The notes below the pieces were generated by a model, which was not told the DNA's origin, did not search any database, and saw nothing but the letters and a program-made list of their open reading frames with translations. From an uncultured Prevotella sp. (GTDB lineage: Bacteria; Bacteroidota; Bacteroidia; Bacteroidales; Bacteroidaceae), in assembly GCA_900768785.1 (NCBI GenBank), contig CAAGEG010000013.1:1-23496 (forward strand): a stretch of DNA of 23,496 nucleotides, given 5' to 3'. Shown here in pieces: positions 23,326-23,496 of the stretch (position 1 is the first letter of the stretch; each line of letters begins with the position of its first letter). The translations under genes and the position numbers were made by a program.

Positions 23326-23434
23326 AGCTATCGGTATAGGGAGCCAGGATTTGAACTTTGCGACATGGTCGTAAGGCACTTGACATGATACAGATTTACT
23401 TCACACGTAATTAACAATTAAAACGTGTATTATT
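23326..23434. other. Intergenic stretch with tRNA-like fragment and palindrome
   Basis: Minus-strand bases 23356-23339 read GTTCAAATCCTGGCTCCC, like the T-loop and acceptor end of a tRNA, but no complete cloverleaf can be built. ACACGT (23403-23408) and ACGTGT (23423-23428) form an inverted repeat just before the transposase start. Confidence 0.35.
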
Positions 23435-23496
23435 ATGTCAAAACGAACCGTAAAACGGCGGCAATTCAGTATGGATTTTAAGCTCCAGTTACTGAA
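23435..23496 (+). mobile_element. Start of a probable IS3-type transposase OrfA (3' end beyond window)
   Basis: An ATG at 23435 opens a frame of 20 complete codons to the window edge reading MSKRTVKRRQFSMDFKLQLL. A basic start followed by RRQFS.DFKLQ is the usual N-terminus of IS3-family OrfA helix-turn-helix proteins (RRxFSxEFKxxVV). Only the first 20 residues are available, so another HTH_Tnp_1-type transposase is possible. The left end of the element was not identified. Confidence 0.55.

Noticed and set aside
23326..23420. A complete tRNA gene on the minus strand
   Set aside because: Only a T-loop/acceptor-like segment is seen; the T stem has mismatches and no D-arm or matching 5' acceptor strand can be found.

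Overview
The window looks like chromosomal DNA of a Bacteroidales bacterium, most like Prevotellaceae; the species cannot be fixed from the sequence. The grounds are: AT-rich intergenic DNA; several promoters of the Bacteroidota form (TTTG, 19-20 bp, TAnnTTTG); no obvious Shine-Dalgarno sites; and typical families such as a TonB-dependent receptor followed by a DUF5689 lipoprotein, Wzi, DUF4922 and SpoIID domains, and many Bacteroidales-style lipoprotein signals.

Left part (1-3779). A DNA/RNA non-specific endonuclease lipoprotein is cut by the left edge. Divergent from it are aguA and aguB (agmatine to putrescine) and a ZIP-family metal transporter. Middle-left (3811-9900, minus strand). A three-gene operon reads: a 1265-residue fusion of glycosyltransferase-2, a HIT/GalT-like DUF4922 domain and a SpoIID/LytB domain; then an AmpG-like muropeptide permease; then a CDF metal transporter.

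Centre (10158-18464). A minus-strand operon encodes a TonB-dependent receptor, a DUF5689 lipoprotein and an OB-fold/choice-of-anchor/carbohydrate-binding-like lipoprotein. It is divergent from a secreted endonuclease/exonuclease/phosphatase protein across an 842 bp region. That region carries a promoter on each side and a striking array of four palindromes spaced exactly 22 bp. A uracil-DNA-glycosylase-like gene and uridine kinase follow. I read the receptor, lipoproteins and nuclease as a candidate surface system for degrading and importing nucleic acid or nucleotides; this is inference.

Right part (18610-23496). A DUF308 membrane protein and a histidine phosphatase are divergent. Then come a secreted LTxxQ protein with a long Ser/Arg/Gly/Asn-rich tail, whose promoter has LytTR-like direct repeats just upstream; a Wzi-family outer-membrane protein; and a lipocalin-like lipoprotein. 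The start of a probable IS3-type transposase runs off the right edge, next to a short tRNA-3'-end-like sequence.

The two places most worth following up are the three-domain fusion beside AmpG (possible intracellular peptidoglycan recycling) and the palindrome array between the receptor operon and the nuclease.
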